A stretch of DNA of 64,000 nucleotides, taken from assembly GCA_041389725.1 (NCBI GenBank), contig JAWKRG010000019.1, forward strand, positions 14,444 to 78,443. The letters run 5' to 3'. Numbering within the stretch: the first letter of the stretch is position 1; every line of letters begins with the position of its first letter. Made by a program: the position numbers and the translations under genes. The notes beneath the pieces are model-generated. The model searched no databases and was not told where the DNA came from. It saw only the letters and a program-made list of their open reading frames with translations. Shown one piece after another: positions 32,493-40,928 of this stretch. Source of the DNA: Polyangiaceae bacterium (GTDB lineage Bacteria; Myxococcota_A; Polyangia; Polyangiales; Polyangiaceae).

Positions 32493-34061
32493 TCAAGTCG
32501 ACACGATGTCCAGTTTGCGCCGTCCCTTCCACTCGGGGCCAGCCACCGGCAGTGCCTCGCGGTAGCCCTTGCCATCTGCGTCATGTCCCAGCGCCGAGAA
32601 CGCGCGACGATAGTCGGCGAAGCGGCCGCCGGCTTGGCAAGCCGACCAAAGCGCACGGCCTTCCGAGAGTCCGCCCTGCGCCAGCACGTGCTCCACCCAC
32701 GCCCACTTCGCGCTCGTGGAGCGGACGTCGGCGCGGCCTTTGAGTCCGCGGCTCAGCCGCTGAAGCCGTGCTTGTACGGTGCGCACCCCCGCGTACGGCA
32801 TGCGGTCCAAGGGCGTGTTGCGCTTGGAACAGAATGGCGCGATGCCCAGGGCAACGGGAATGATGCGCGAAAGCTCCGTGACGAAGCGAACGCACTCGTC
32901 CACGTCGTCGTCCGTCTCGTTGGGCAGGCCCAACATGAGATACAGCTTCAAGCGATCCATCCCGAGCTCGCGCGCATGCTGCGCCGCGGCCAGGTAGTGC
33001 TGTTCACGTCCGCGGCGCTCGATGATGTCGCGCATGCGCTGGCTCGTGCCATCCAGTGCGGTCGTCAACGTACGATAGCCAACCGACGCCAGCGCGGTCA
33101 CGAACTCGCGGCTCAGTCGATCCGGACGCAAGCTGGAAAGGCCTGCACCCAGATCGCGTTCGGCGAGGCCCGCCAAGATCGTCAGGATACGCGGGTGATC
33201 ACTGACCGCCGCCCCCACCAGGCCCACCTTGGTGGCGTGCTCTGGTATGGCCTGCAGCACGCGTTCCGGGCTGACGATGCGCATGCCGCCGTTGGTGGTT
33301 CGGCGCATGACGCAGTAAGTGCAGCCACGAGAGCAACCGCGCTCCACCTCGAGCAGGAACATGCTCGACAGCTCCGTGTGGGGCGTGAGGATGGTGCTGG
33401 TCGCCGGCAGCAGTTCGTCGGCACATGCGGCCACGCTCGGTAAGGCTTCTCCGTGCGTGGACGGAACGTAGACGTGATCCAGGGCGGCCAGTGCAGCGAG
33501 CCGCTCCGCGCGAGATCCCGACCCCAGGGCGATCTCCAGCACCGGTACCAATAGCTCTTCGGCTTCCCCCATCACGATGGCGTCGGCGAAGGCGCCCAGG
33601 GGCACCGGGTTGGAGAAGGTCAGGGGACCGCCCGCGATGACCAGGGGATGGCGCTCCTCGCGCTCCTCCGCCAATGCCGGGATTCCCGACACGTCCAGCA
33701 TGCGCGCCAAACCGCCCAGCTCGATTTCATAGGCGACGCTCACGGCCAACAGCGGAAACTCACCCAGCTCACGCAGGCCTTCGTAGCTGACGGGGCGCTG
33801 CATCGGTGCGCCCGCACGATCCGCGCCGTCAGGAAGGAACACACGCTCTGCGACCATCGCGGGCTGCTCTTGAATGGCGCGATACACGCGCTGGTAGCCA
33901 AGGCTACTCATGCCTACCGCGTACGGCGACGGGTACACGAGCGCGACACGACGCGGTGCGTCTTTATCGATACGCCCGACTTCCGCGCGAAGGCGGTCAC
34001 GGATGAGCTGGCGCGTGGCCTCGGGGATCACAGGCGGCGAAATGTGCCATAGTCCACGCAT
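32493..34061 (-). CDS. B12-binding-type radical SAM protein
   Basis: A 522-residue protein. The N-terminal 170 residues form a cobalamin-binding-like Rossmann domain of the TIGR03960 type ('RRVALVYPSPYAVGMSSLGYQ', 'PLVIAGGPLTFSNPVPLGAF'). A radical SAM TIM barrel follows, with 'EVERGCSRGCTYCVMRRTTN', whose CxxxCxxC ligates the [4Fe-4S] cluster, then 'LGAGLSSLRPDRLS' and 'LKLYLMLGLPNETDDDVDE'. Relatives lie in bacteria near a small DUF2344 partner; none is seen here. The substrate is unknown. The start ATG at 34061 overlaps the divergent synthase start codon within the tetranucleotide CATG; GTG 34031 is the alternative that would avoid this. Confidence 0.85.
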   Translation of the reverse strand: MRGLWHISPPVIPEATRQLIRDRLRAEVGRIDKDAPRRVALVYPSPYAVGMSSLGYQRVYRAIQEQPAMVAERVFLPDGADRAGAPMQRPVSYEGLRELGEFPLLAVSVAYEIELGGLARMLDVSGIPALAEEREERHPLVIAGGPLTFSNPVPLGAFADAIVMGEAEELLVPVLEIALGSGSRAERLAALAALDHVYVPSTHGEALPSVAACADELLPATSTILTPHTELSSMFLLEVERGCSRGCTYCVMRRTTNGGMRIVSPERVLQAIPEHATKVGLVGAAVSDHPRILTILAGLAERDLGAGLSSLRPDRLSREFVTALASVGYRTLTTALDGTSQRMRDIIERRGREQHYLAAAQHARELGMDRLKLYLMLGLPNETDDDVDECVRFVTELSRIIPVALGIAPFCSKRNTPLDRMPYAGVRTVQARLQRLSRGLKGRADVRSTSAKWAWVEHVLAQGGLSEGRALWSACQAGGRFADYRRAFSALGHDADGKGYREALPVAGPEWKGRRKLDIVST

Positions 34062-35310
34062 GTCTGCGAGTAAGGCGCCCAAGGGCGACGACCTCATCTA
34101 CGATTGGAACGAGGTTGCACGAAAAGGCCGCGTCATTCCCAAGGGCGTACAGTTCTTGGACGAGACGCTGCGTGACGGGTTGCAGAACCCCTCCGTGACG
34201 GATCCGAAGGTCGAAGACAAGATCCGCATCCTGCACCTGATGAACAGTATCGGCATCCACGAGGCGGACATCGGGCTACCTGGAAGCTCCAAGCGCGCCT
34301 TCGACGATTGCCTTCGCTTGTGTCAGGAAGTCGTCGACAACAAGCTGGACATCAAGATCACCTGCGCGGGTCGCACCGTCGCGGCCGACATCACGCCGAT
34401 GGTCGAGCTGTCGCAGCGCGCCGGTATCCCCGTGCACGTGTACTGCTTCGTGGGTTCCAGCCCCATCCGCGCCTTGGCGGAAGAGTGGGACCTCGAACGC
34501 ATCAAGAAGTACAGCGCCGAAGCCATCGACGTCGGCGTCAAGAACGGTCTGGAGGTGGCCTACGTCACCGAAGACACGACGCGTTCGCGGCCCGAGGTGC
34601 TGGCGGAGTTGTTCAACTTGGCCATCGACCACGGGGCTTCACGTCTTTGCTTGTGTGACACGGTCGGACACTCGACGCCGGATGGCGTGCGCAATCTGAT
34701 CCAGTTCACGCGTAGCCTGCTGCAGGGCTGGGGCGCTCACCACGTGGAGCTCGATTGGCACGGTCACAACGACCGCGGCCTCGGGCTGACCAACGCGATC
34801 TACGCGCTGGAAGTCGGCGCCCATCGCGTTCACGGAACTGCACTTGGCATCGGGGAACGTGTCGGCAACGCCCAGATGGAACTCATCTTGCTCAACCTCA
34901 AGCTGCTGGGCCTGCTCGAGGATCAGGATCTGACGCACCTCATGGAGTACTGCCAAGCGGTGGCTGAGGCCGTGGGCTGGCAGGTGCCCATCAACTACCC
35001 CCTGGTCGGCTACGACGCGTTTCGCACGGCCACGGGCGTGCACGCCGCCGCGATCATCAAGGCGCAGAACAAGGGCGACGCCTGGCTGGCCGATCGCATC
35101 TACAGCGGCGTTCCTGCAGGGATGTTCGGCCGCCAGCAGGACATCTGCATCGGCTTCATGTCCGGAGCGTCCAACGTCACGTACTGGTTGAAGACTCGTG
35201 GAATCGAACCCAGCGAAGGCCTCGTGAAAGCGATCTTGGCGCGCGCCAAGGGCAGCGATCACATCCTCACCGAGCCCGAAGTGATGGAAGTCGTCAACAC
35301 CGGCCCCTAG
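34060..35310 (+). CDS. LeuA-like DRE-TIM metallolyase
   Basis: A 416-residue enzyme of the isopropylmalate/homocitrate/citramalate synthase family: 'FLDETLRDGLQNP' with the DRE-type metal and catalytic residues, 'LCLCDTVGHSTP', and 'LDWHGHNDRGLG', whose paired His bind the divalent metal. A domain-II segment 'RTATGVHAAAIIKAQNKG' is present, but the C-terminal leucine-feedback domain of classical LeuA is missing, so it is not the standard feedback-regulated form. It condenses acetyl-CoA with a 2-oxoacid; which one is undecidable here. No leuBCD genes are nearby. No convincing ribosome binding site precedes ATG 34060. Confidence 0.85.
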   Translation: MSASKAPKGDDLIYDWNEVARKGRVIPKGVQFLDETLRDGLQNPSVTDPKVEDKIRILHLMNSIGIHEADIGLPGSSKRAFDDCLRLCQEVVDNKLDIKITCAGRTVAADITPMVELSQRAGIPVHVYCFVGSSPIRALAEEWDLERIKKYSAEAIDVGVKNGLEVAYVTEDTTRSRPEVLAELFNLAIDHGASRLCLCDTVGHSTPDGVRNLIQFTRSLLQGWGAHHVELDWHGHNDRGLGLTNAIYALEVGAHRVHGTALGIGERVGNAQMELILLNLKLLGLLEDQDLTHLMEYCQAVAEAVGWQVPINYPLVGYDAFRTATGVHAAAIIKAQNKGDAWLADRIYSGVPAGMFGRQQDICIGFMSGASNVTYWLKTRGIEPSEGLVKAILARAKGSDHILTEPEVMEVVNTGP

Positions 35311-35375
35311 CCACCAGCCGCGATGACTCAGTCTGGCTACCGACGTCGGCGCACACGCGTTGGCTCGGACGATCC

Positions 35376-37181
35376 CTAGCGCAGGTTTCCTTCGGCGTGG
35401 GCAAGCACCTGCACCATGGCTTCGAGCACGTCCTCGGCGTCGTTGCGGCGAGTGCTCGTGATCACGATCTCCTTGGCCAGCAGTGCGATCAAGTAGCGTA
35501 GTCGTCGGCGGGCGTTGTCGGCTACGCGCAGATAGTCGGGGTGCGCGTCGTTGATCTCCCAGGCGAAACCGTGGCGCCGGCTGCGCCAGAGCGCGCCGGG
35601 GGCGCTGACCAAGATGGGCTCGGGAATGCCCAAGCGCGCGTAAACCTCGTGCTTCTCTTCGACGATTTCAATGGCGGCTATGTCCGCGGCGGTCTCGTCT
35701 TCATGCGTAGCCACCGCCATCAGCGGCAAACGACGCCCGAGCGGTGCTTGGTCCGCGGCACGCAGCGTCGCGCGACCCCGTTCCCCCGCCTCTAGGGTCA
35801 AATGCGCGGCTTTGCCGTCGGGAAAGCGCCACTCGATGGCGGCGTCGCGCAGTCGGCGACCCTCGGCGTCCCTCGCAACGGCGCGAATGGAACGCTCCTG
35901 ACCCGGAGACACGCGAATGAACGCGGGCACCACGGATACTTGCGCAAGTGGGCCAACGGGTCCTTCCGCCGGCGCGGTTGCGCCTGCCCCGTTGGAGCGC
36001 GGCGGTGCATCCGCGGGTAGCCCCGGGCTCAGGTCTTCGCCAGGTTCGCTGCCGCCCCGTGCCGCCACCGGTGGCAGTGAGAGCTCGCGGACGCGGTCGT
36101 CGAAGCCACGCAAGGCTCGCCGTAGGTCGCGAACGATCTGGTGATCGAGCTGCGCCCGGTGCAGGGTGTCGAGGCGTTCGATTTCGCCGAGGATGGCTGG
36201 AGTGATTCCCGCCAGCGCCTCGAGAAACGCGAGGGCCGCGTCGTTCGGTAGCACACCGCGGCGTGTACCGGGCGGGACACTGAAGTCGGGAAAGTCGATG
36301 ATGCCTGTGAGTTCCGCCCCTCGCCACGGCGGACCGCTCAAGTTGAAGGCGTCCACTTCGGAGATGTCTTCGGCGACTCGCGTGCCCGCGCAAGCCAGCT
36401 CGATGCTGGCGCCGTCCATGCCTCGCGCCACGTAGAGCTCGACGGTGAAAGGGCGATGTCCTGGCACGCGAACCTGTCGCGGCAGTTCCAAGGGTTCGCC
36501 CGTGTAGCGATGGGGTTCGACGAGGATCTCGCGGTTGTCGCCTCTTGCGAGGGCGTCGTGAATCGCGAGCTTGCAGCCGCTGCGCAGCAGCTGGCCGCGT
36601 AGCTCCACGGACAGGTACGCCGACAGTCGATTGCCCCCCAAGACGCGTTTGGCGGTGTCGTGCACACCGCTCACCACGACCTCGGTGTAGGTCTTCGGGC
36701 TGCCCTTGGGCGGCAAGTAGCTGCCGACCTCCGCCTCGGGCGAGTCTTCGAACATGCGCAACACGGCGACGCGCCCGCCGCCAACGCGGGAATGGATCTC
36801 CATCTGCTTGCCGATGGCCCAAAAGCCCAGCAGCCCCACGCCGTATTGACCCGCTACTACGCGCCGTGCGCGTTCTCCTGGGTCGAGGTGCAGTTTGTGG
36901 GAGTGGCCGATATGAGACGCCAGGTGGCGCAGTGCCGCCCTACGCTCCATCTTCGGAAGTACGCCTTCCCCATCGTCGCGGATCCGCAGGCTGACGTTCT
37001 TGCCCTTGCCAGCGCGCTCGATCTGGATGCGAGTCGCACCCGCATCCAAGGAGTTCTGGATCAGTTCCGCTACCGCTTTGCGGGGATCCGGCTGGCTGCG
37101 CGCGAGCCACCGGATCAGCTCGAAGGGATCGGCAGGCTCGAGCTCGACTCGGGCAGCATGCTCCAGGCGCTCGGGGCTCAA
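35376..37181 (-). CDS. GHKL (Hsp90/MutL-like) ATPase with Ig-like region
   Basis: A 601-residue protein. Residues 25-140 form a Bergerat ATP-binding fold: N-box 'KAVAELIQNSLDAGATRI', G1 'RIRDDGEGV', and G2 lid 'AGQYGVGLLGFWAIG'. The chain continues with an S5-like transducer region to about 330 ('GIIDFPDFSVPPGTRRGVLP') and a helical stretch. A proline-rich linker leads to an Ig/Big-like beta domain (about 420-510), and a helical C-terminus closes it. The order recalls stand-alone GHKL ATPases of the MutL/Hsp90/MORC set. No endonuclease or topoisomerase domain is seen. Its ATG overlaps the stop of the pentapeptide-repeat gene by four bases, so the two are coupled. Confidence 0.82.
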   Translation of the reverse strand: MSPERLEHAARVELEPADPFELIRWLARSQPDPRKAVAELIQNSLDAGATRIQIERAGKGKNVSLRIRDDGEGVLPKMERRAALRHLASHIGHSHKLHLDPGERARRVVAGQYGVGLLGFWAIGKQMEIHSRVGGGRVAVLRMFEDSPEAEVGSYLPPKGSPKTYTEVVVSGVHDTAKRVLGGNRLSAYLSVELRGQLLRSGCKLAIHDALARGDNREILVEPHRYTGEPLELPRQVRVPGHRPFTVELYVARGMDGASIELACAGTRVAEDISEVDAFNLSGPPWRGAELTGIIDFPDFSVPPGTRRGVLPNDAALAFLEALAGITPAILGEIERLDTLHRAQLDHQIVRDLRRALRGFDDRVRELSLPPVAARGGSEPGEDLSPGLPADAPPRSNGAGATAPAEGPVGPLAQVSVVPAFIRVSPGQERSIRAVARDAEGRRLRDAAIEWRFPDGKAAHLTLEAGERGRATLRAADQAPLGRRLPLMAVATHEDETAADIAAIEIVEEKHEVYARLGIPEPILVSAPGALWRSRRHGFAWEINDAHPDYLRVADNARRRLRYLIALLAKEIVITSTRRNDAEDVLEAMVQVLAHAEGNLR

Positions 37182-37768
37182 GACGGCGCCAATTGTTCGC
37201 GAGCTTTGAGCAGCTCGTCAATACGCACGCCATCGATCGTCAAACCGTCGATGTTTGCATCGGCTATTTGCACGTTGGAAAGGTCCACGTTCGACAGTTT
37301 GGCACCCGACAAGTTTGCGTCCGTGACCTGAAGTTCACGACCATCGACGTCATCGAGCACTACTCCCCTCAAGCAGGCGTTGCTCAACTTGGAGTCCGTC
37401 AGGTCGATGTCCGTCAGCTTGGCAGCGACGAAGCTGCAGTCCGTGATCTCCGTCGCGTCGAAGCGGGCGTTCTTCACGCACGCCCTGGACGCGTCGGCGT
37501 CGTCGAGCTGCATCTCCACCAATGCAATGTCCGTAACGTGAATTCGACTGGCGTCGACGTCCGTGATGCGAGCATCGCTCAGGTCGACGTCGCGCAGGTC
37601 GCTGCCCTTCAGGTTGGCGTCGTGCAAGCGAAGCTCGCTCAAGTCTACGTCGTGTAAGGACGCCTGGCGCACACTCGCGTTGTCGATGCTGCACTTGTCG
37701 ATGGTGACGTCCTTCAGCTCCAGGGGTTGACCGGGCTGGGAGGGCTGGGGCGGGCGAGATGCGGCCAT
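37178..37768 (-). CDS. pentapeptide-repeat protein
   Basis: A 196-residue protein almost wholly made of pentapeptide repeats from about residue 17 to 185: 'LHDANLKGSDLRDVDLSDAR', 'LTDIDLTDSKLSNACLRGV' and 'LQVTDANLSGAKLSNVDLSN' show the A(D/N)LxX periodicity, with a hydrophobic residue every fifth position. It should fold as a right-handed quadrilateral beta-helix, strongly acidic along its length. Known relatives (Qnr, MfpA) mimic DNA and bind gyrase, but many have no known role. It lacks a signal peptide, so it is cytoplasmic. Start ATG 37768. It overlaps the GHKL ATPase gene by ATGA. Confidence 0.88.
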   Translation of the reverse strand: MAASRPPQPSQPGQPLELKDVTIDKCSIDNASVRQASLHDVDLSELRLHDANLKGSDLRDVDLSDARITDVDASRIHVTDIALVEMQLDDADASRACVKNARFDATEITDCSFVAAKLTDIDLTDSKLSNACLRGVVLDDVDGRELQVTDANLSGAKLSNVDLSNVQIADANIDGLTIDGVRIDELLKAREQLAPS

Positions 37769-37875
37769 GCCCCTCCTTAGCGCACTCCGGCTCTCGCGCG
37801 AGTCCGCCATGCGGGCAGGCTTGGATTTCGAAGCGGGCAGAGCATCGAGCCGACTTCGGTTGCGAATCGAGGACG

Positions 37876-39378
37876 CTAGCGCGGCGCGTTTCCCACGCAG
37901 CGAGCCACGCCCAAGCCCTCCAAGCTCTGCTGGAACCCGTAGATTGGGTCCTGCGCTGCAGCGGGCGTCCACTCCAAAGTCACGCTTTCGTTGCCACGGT
38001 TGGGCAGCAAATCGTGGGTCGGCATCGCATCGCGAATGCTCGCATCCAGGTCGCCCGAAGCGACCAAGGCGTCCAGCACTTCCAGTCCAATGGGTCGCAT
38101 CCGCACTCGAAGGGTCACGCGGTCCGGCGTGCCCGTCGCGGCACCCTGTCGAGGATAACGCGCCACGGAGTGGGTCGCGAAGTATTGCGGGTCGGTCTTG
38201 TCGAGGGTCACCGGTCCGGGAATGGTGCAACCGGGGATCGCGTCTGTGCAATCGTTGTTGGTGCTGGCCACTTCCCAGAACTGATGAACCTCCTTGCCGT
38301 CGGCGTCGAAGGCACCGTCACGGAAGAGCAACAGATTGGGGTCCGCGAGCTTCGCAGCGGCCTCGCCATCCGCCACCACGCCGCTCTCCAACAGCGCGTC
38401 GCTGCCGGCGAACGCTCGCAGCTCCACCCACGCCCTGCGATCATGGGCCGCGCCGCTGGGGAAGCGATGGCCCGCGCCCACATTGTCCAGCAGCAGCTGC
38501 ACCACGAAGCTGCCGGGCAATTCCGCCACGCACAGCTCCGCACGTAGCGTCACGTCGAGGGCTTGCTGGACGAGATCGCGCTGCTCCGCCGCGCGTGGAA
38601 AAGACGTGAGCGCCAGATCGACCCCGGGGAAATCATGGCGCGAGCGGAAGGGGCGCACGCCGACGCCGGGGGCGTCCGCGACGACGCTGTTCGGCACCTG
38701 AGTCATGTGGCAACTGCTGCACGACGTGAAGCTGCCTTCGTGGCTGAAGATGGACTCTTTCCATTCGGCGAAGGTTCGCTCCAGATGCACTTCGGCTGGA
38801 GCCGGGGGACTGGGCACCACGATGTCGTGACACGTTCCGCACAGCGCCGCGCCATCCGCGCTGCGTCGATCGAAGTGGGGCGAATACTTCGAGCCATGCG
38901 CGCGGCTCTCGCTTGGGTCCTTCAGGGGACCGCGCATCGTGCGATCCCCCGCCAAGGTCAGCTCCGCGTTGTGGGAGCCGTCGACGCTTTCGACGTTGTG
39001 ACAGAAGTAGCAGGTGACGCCCTGCAGGTGTTTCGGCACTTCCGCCAGGTTCAGGCCATCGCTGGTCAGTCCTTCGCGCACGGCGAGGGGAGCATGGCAT
39101 CCGACACAGAAGCTGCCGAGGGCGCCGCCGGTCTCGCGCTGTCCGCGCGCATTCATGGCGATGAACACCGGGTCCTCCGCGGCGTAGGCGTGCATGCTTC
39201 CGGACCACTCTTGGTAGTGAAGCGGGTGGCAGTGCTCACAGGTCTGTGGATCCATCAGCTGATCGCGGCTGAGACGCTTCGGCGTGGGGCCTTCCTCACT
39301 GCCGCAAGCCAGGCTGCCCATCGAGACGAGGGTCACGATCGCCCGTGCAAGCCAAGGGAATCCGCGGCGCTCGATCAC
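37876..39378 (-). CDS. pentaheme c-type cytochrome lipoprotein
   Basis: A 500-residue protein from GTG 39378 with signal 'LARAIVTLVSMGSLAC' and lipobox Cys25. Five CxxCH haem motifs are present: CEHCH (47-51), CVGCH, CYFCH, CGTCH and CSSCH, spread over the first 260 residues in the pattern of cytochrome c554/multihaem proteins. Other His residues could be distal ligands. The C-terminal 240 residues are beta-rich, haem-free and of unknown function ('GSFVVQLLLDNVGAGHRFPS' is a conserved-looking segment). The protein would sit on the periplasmic face of a membrane and pass electrons. Its start overlaps the stop of the small cytochrome-like gene by GTGA, so the operon is translationally coupled. 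Confidence 0.87.
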   Translation of the reverse strand: MIERRGFPWLARAIVTLVSMGSLACGSEEGPTPKRLSRDQLMDPQTCEHCHPLHYQEWSGSMHAYAAEDPVFIAMNARGQRETGGALGSFCVGCHAPLAVREGLTSDGLNLAEVPKHLQGVTCYFCHNVESVDGSHNAELTLAGDRTMRGPLKDPSESRAHGSKYSPHFDRRSADGAALCGTCHDIVVPSPPAPAEVHLERTFAEWKESIFSHEGSFTSCSSCHMTQVPNSVVADAPGVGVRPFRSRHDFPGVDLALTSFPRAAEQRDLVQQALDVTLRAELCVAELPGSFVVQLLLDNVGAGHRFPSGAAHDRRAWVELRAFAGSDALLESGVVADGEAAAKLADPNLLLFRDGAFDADGKEVHQFWEVASTNNDCTDAIPGCTIPGPVTLDKTDPQYFATHSVARYPRQGAATGTPDRVTLRVRMRPIGLEVLDALVASGDLDASIRDAMPTHDLLPNRGNESVTLEWTPAAAQDPIYGFQQSLEGLGVARCVGNAPR

Positions 39379-39779
39379 CGCGCTGCTCCCTGCTCCACCC
39401 ACAGCCTCAACACGCAGCGCTCCTCCGCCGACAGCGGACGACGCGGCGGCATGGACCACGAGTGCCCGCTCTGATGGGTCCTGACCACGAGCTCGCTGCA
39501 AGACGCGTCCCCGGGCTCGACGCGACCCCCTGCCACCAGCCCATCGAAGGCCTCGTCGATGTTCTCGAGCGTCAAGCCACCCCGCCGCCCACTACTGCTG
39601 TGGCATGAGCTTCCACCCTGGGCACACGTGGGCAGCAAGGTGCGGGCGTGAATCTCGTCGAAGCGCGGTTCGTAGAGCGGCGCACAGCTGCCGGACAACG
39701 AGATGCACGCTGGCAGCGGCGTCTCATCTTCGCTTCCGCAGCCGACGCACAGGACGACCAGCAGCCATCCGCCACGCAT
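39375..39779 (-). CDS. small cytochrome c-like lipoprotein
   Basis: A 134-residue lipoprotein with the signal 'WLLVVLCVGC'. The mature part matches planctomycete-type c cytochrome domains: a Cys...CH segment 'LPTCAQGGSSCHSSSGRRGG', 'RVEPGDASCSELV', an axial-Met-like 'SWSMPPRRPLSAEE' and the closing 'CVLRLWVEQGA'. The haem motif is CX6CH rather than CXXCH, so either the insertion is tolerated or haem is bound unusually or not at all. It is the second gene of a leftward operon starting with the YtkA-like lipoprotein (gap 40 bases) and is coupled to the pentahaem cytochrome. Confidence 0.75.
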   Translation of the reverse strand: MRGGWLLVVLCVGCGSEDETPLPACISLSGSCAPLYEPRFDEIHARTLLPTCAQGGSSCHSSSGRRGGLTLENIDEAFDGLVAGGRVEPGDASCSELVVRTHQSGHSWSMPPRRPLSAEERCVLRLWVEQGAAR

Positions 39780-39819
39780 GGTCCTGCTATAGCAGACACA
39801 AGCGCGGAAAACGAAAAGC

Positions 39820-40278
39820 TCACTCTCCGATGCAGAAGCTGAACAGCGCTTCGTCTTCCGTACTGTCCTTCTTGGCTTGCACGGTGATCTCCCACAAACC
39901 CGGCATGAACAAGTTGACCGGGCTTAGATCATATTGCCCATCCGAGGCTTCGGTGACACTCGTCTTCTTGGGGCTCGCGTGATCGTGGTCGGGCATCCAG
40001 GTCTTCACCGTCAGCGTCGCGCCGGTGAGCGGCTGGCTGCCCTCCTCCACTCGGACTCGCCAGGTGTTGTCGAACAGTTGAGGTGGCGCAGGGTCCGAGC
40101 TCATCAGCGTGAAGCTCAGCTGCTTGCTGGCGCCCTCTTTGGCCATGCCGGCGGCGAAGGTCTCGCCACGGCCCGCGCACGGCAGCGCGCTGGTGCCACC
40201 GCTGCCGCCACCACTGGAACCGTCGTCGCCTCCGCAGCCGACGAGACCAAGGAGCATCAACAGGCAGAGGGACCGCAT
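39820..40278 (-). CDS. YtkA/FixH-like lipoprotein
   Basis: A 152-residue lipoprotein ('CLLMLLGLVGC' signal, lipobox Cys15) with a Gly/Ser linker and a compact beta domain of about 100 residues resembling YtkA/FixH: 'NTWRVRVEEGSQPLTGATL', 'KTWMPDHDHASPKK' and 'GQYDLSPVNLFMPGLWEITV'. The His/Met-bearing M-P-x-H-x-H and M-P-G-x-W positions recall copper-handling or cytochrome-oxidase assembly relatives. It is the first gene of the cytochrome operon and is divergent from a TetR gene, with 65 bases between the two starts holding a candidate operator. Confidence 0.78.
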   Translation of the reverse strand: MRSLCLLMLLGLVGCGGDDGSSGGGSGGTSALPCAGRGETFAAGMAKEGASKQLSFTLMSSDPAPPQLFDNTWRVRVEEGSQPLTGATLTVKTWMPDHDHASPKKTSVTEASDGQYDLSPVNLFMPGLWEITVQAKKDSTEDEALFSFCIGE

Positions 40279-40303
40279 GGTCTTGGCTTACGGGTCGTGG
40301 TTC

Positions 40304-40331
40304 GCATTGGTTACGGAGTGAGCAATGCTAA
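40304..40331. promoter_or_regulatory. candidate TetR operator between divergent genes
   Basis: An imperfect 13-bp palindrome TGAGCAATGCTAA (40319-40331), centred on AGCAATGCT, lies 12 bases before the TetR start. A wider inverted repeat GCATTG...CAATGC (40304-40309 and 40323-40328, spacer 13) overlaps it. TTGGTT (40307) and TAACAT (40329), 16 bases apart, could be the tetR -35 and -10, which would make the transcript nearly leaderless. The position suggests one repressor controlling both tetR and the leftward cytochrome operon. Confidence 0.5.
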
Positions 40332-40343
40332 CATCTGCCCGCA

Positions 40344-40835
40344 GTGAGCGCACGCGAGCACTACCACCATGGCGATCTTCGCCGCGCGCTAGTGAGCGCG
40401 GCGAGAGGTGCAGTGGCGCGTGGCGACGGCGAGCTATCGCTGCGCGACGTGGCTCGCGCCGCGGGCGTGTCGCCCGCAGCGCCCTATCGTCACTTCCGCG
40501 ACCGAGAAGCTTTGCTCGACGCCGTCGCCCAAGACATAGCCGGGGAGCTGTTGGCGGACGTGCGAGGCGAAGCAAGCCTAGTGGGCGCGGTGAATGCCTA
40601 TCTCACCTTCGCCGCCCAGCGCCGCGCGGAGTTCCGTTTGTGCTCGGGGCGCTGCCAGGCGTCGAACAATGCCCTGGCGCCTGTTTGGGATCACCTTCGT
40701 CGGGTATGGGAAAGCGACGGCTCCAGTCGATCGAGTTGGGGCTCGGCGCATGCGCTGATTCACGGCGCGGCGACCTTGGTCGCGGATGGACATGCGCCGT
40801 GCGATCTAGGTGACACCCTCCGCCGCCTACGCTAG
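40344..40835 (+). CDS. TetR-family regulator
   Basis: A 163-residue protein, short for the family. The N-terminus 'HYHHGDLRRALVSAA' is a hallmark of one TetR subgroup. A helix-turn-helix follows: 'LSLRDVARAAGVSPAAPYRHF' covers the recognition helix, and 'DREALLDAVAQDIAGELL' the next helix. The C-terminal ligand-binding part is only about 100 residues and contains two Cys ('FRLCSGRCQAS'), which could sense redox or metal. It starts with GTG 40344 and is divergent from the YtkA/cytochrome operon, its probable target. Confidence 0.85.
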   Translation: MSAREHYHHGDLRRALVSAARGAVARGDGELSLRDVARAAGVSPAAPYRHFRDREALLDAVAQDIAGELLADVRGEASLVGAVNAYLTFAAQRRAEFRLCSGRCQASNNALAPVWDHLRRVWESDGSSRSSWGSAHALIHGAATLVADGHAPCDLGDTLRRLR

Positions 40836-40928
40836 CGAGCTGCGGGTTCGTGGCGTGCGGAAGGACGCCTTACGGGCTTCCCGATCCCCGGCGGGGGCGG
40901 AAACCTCGCCGGCCTGCGGTGGATCGTG

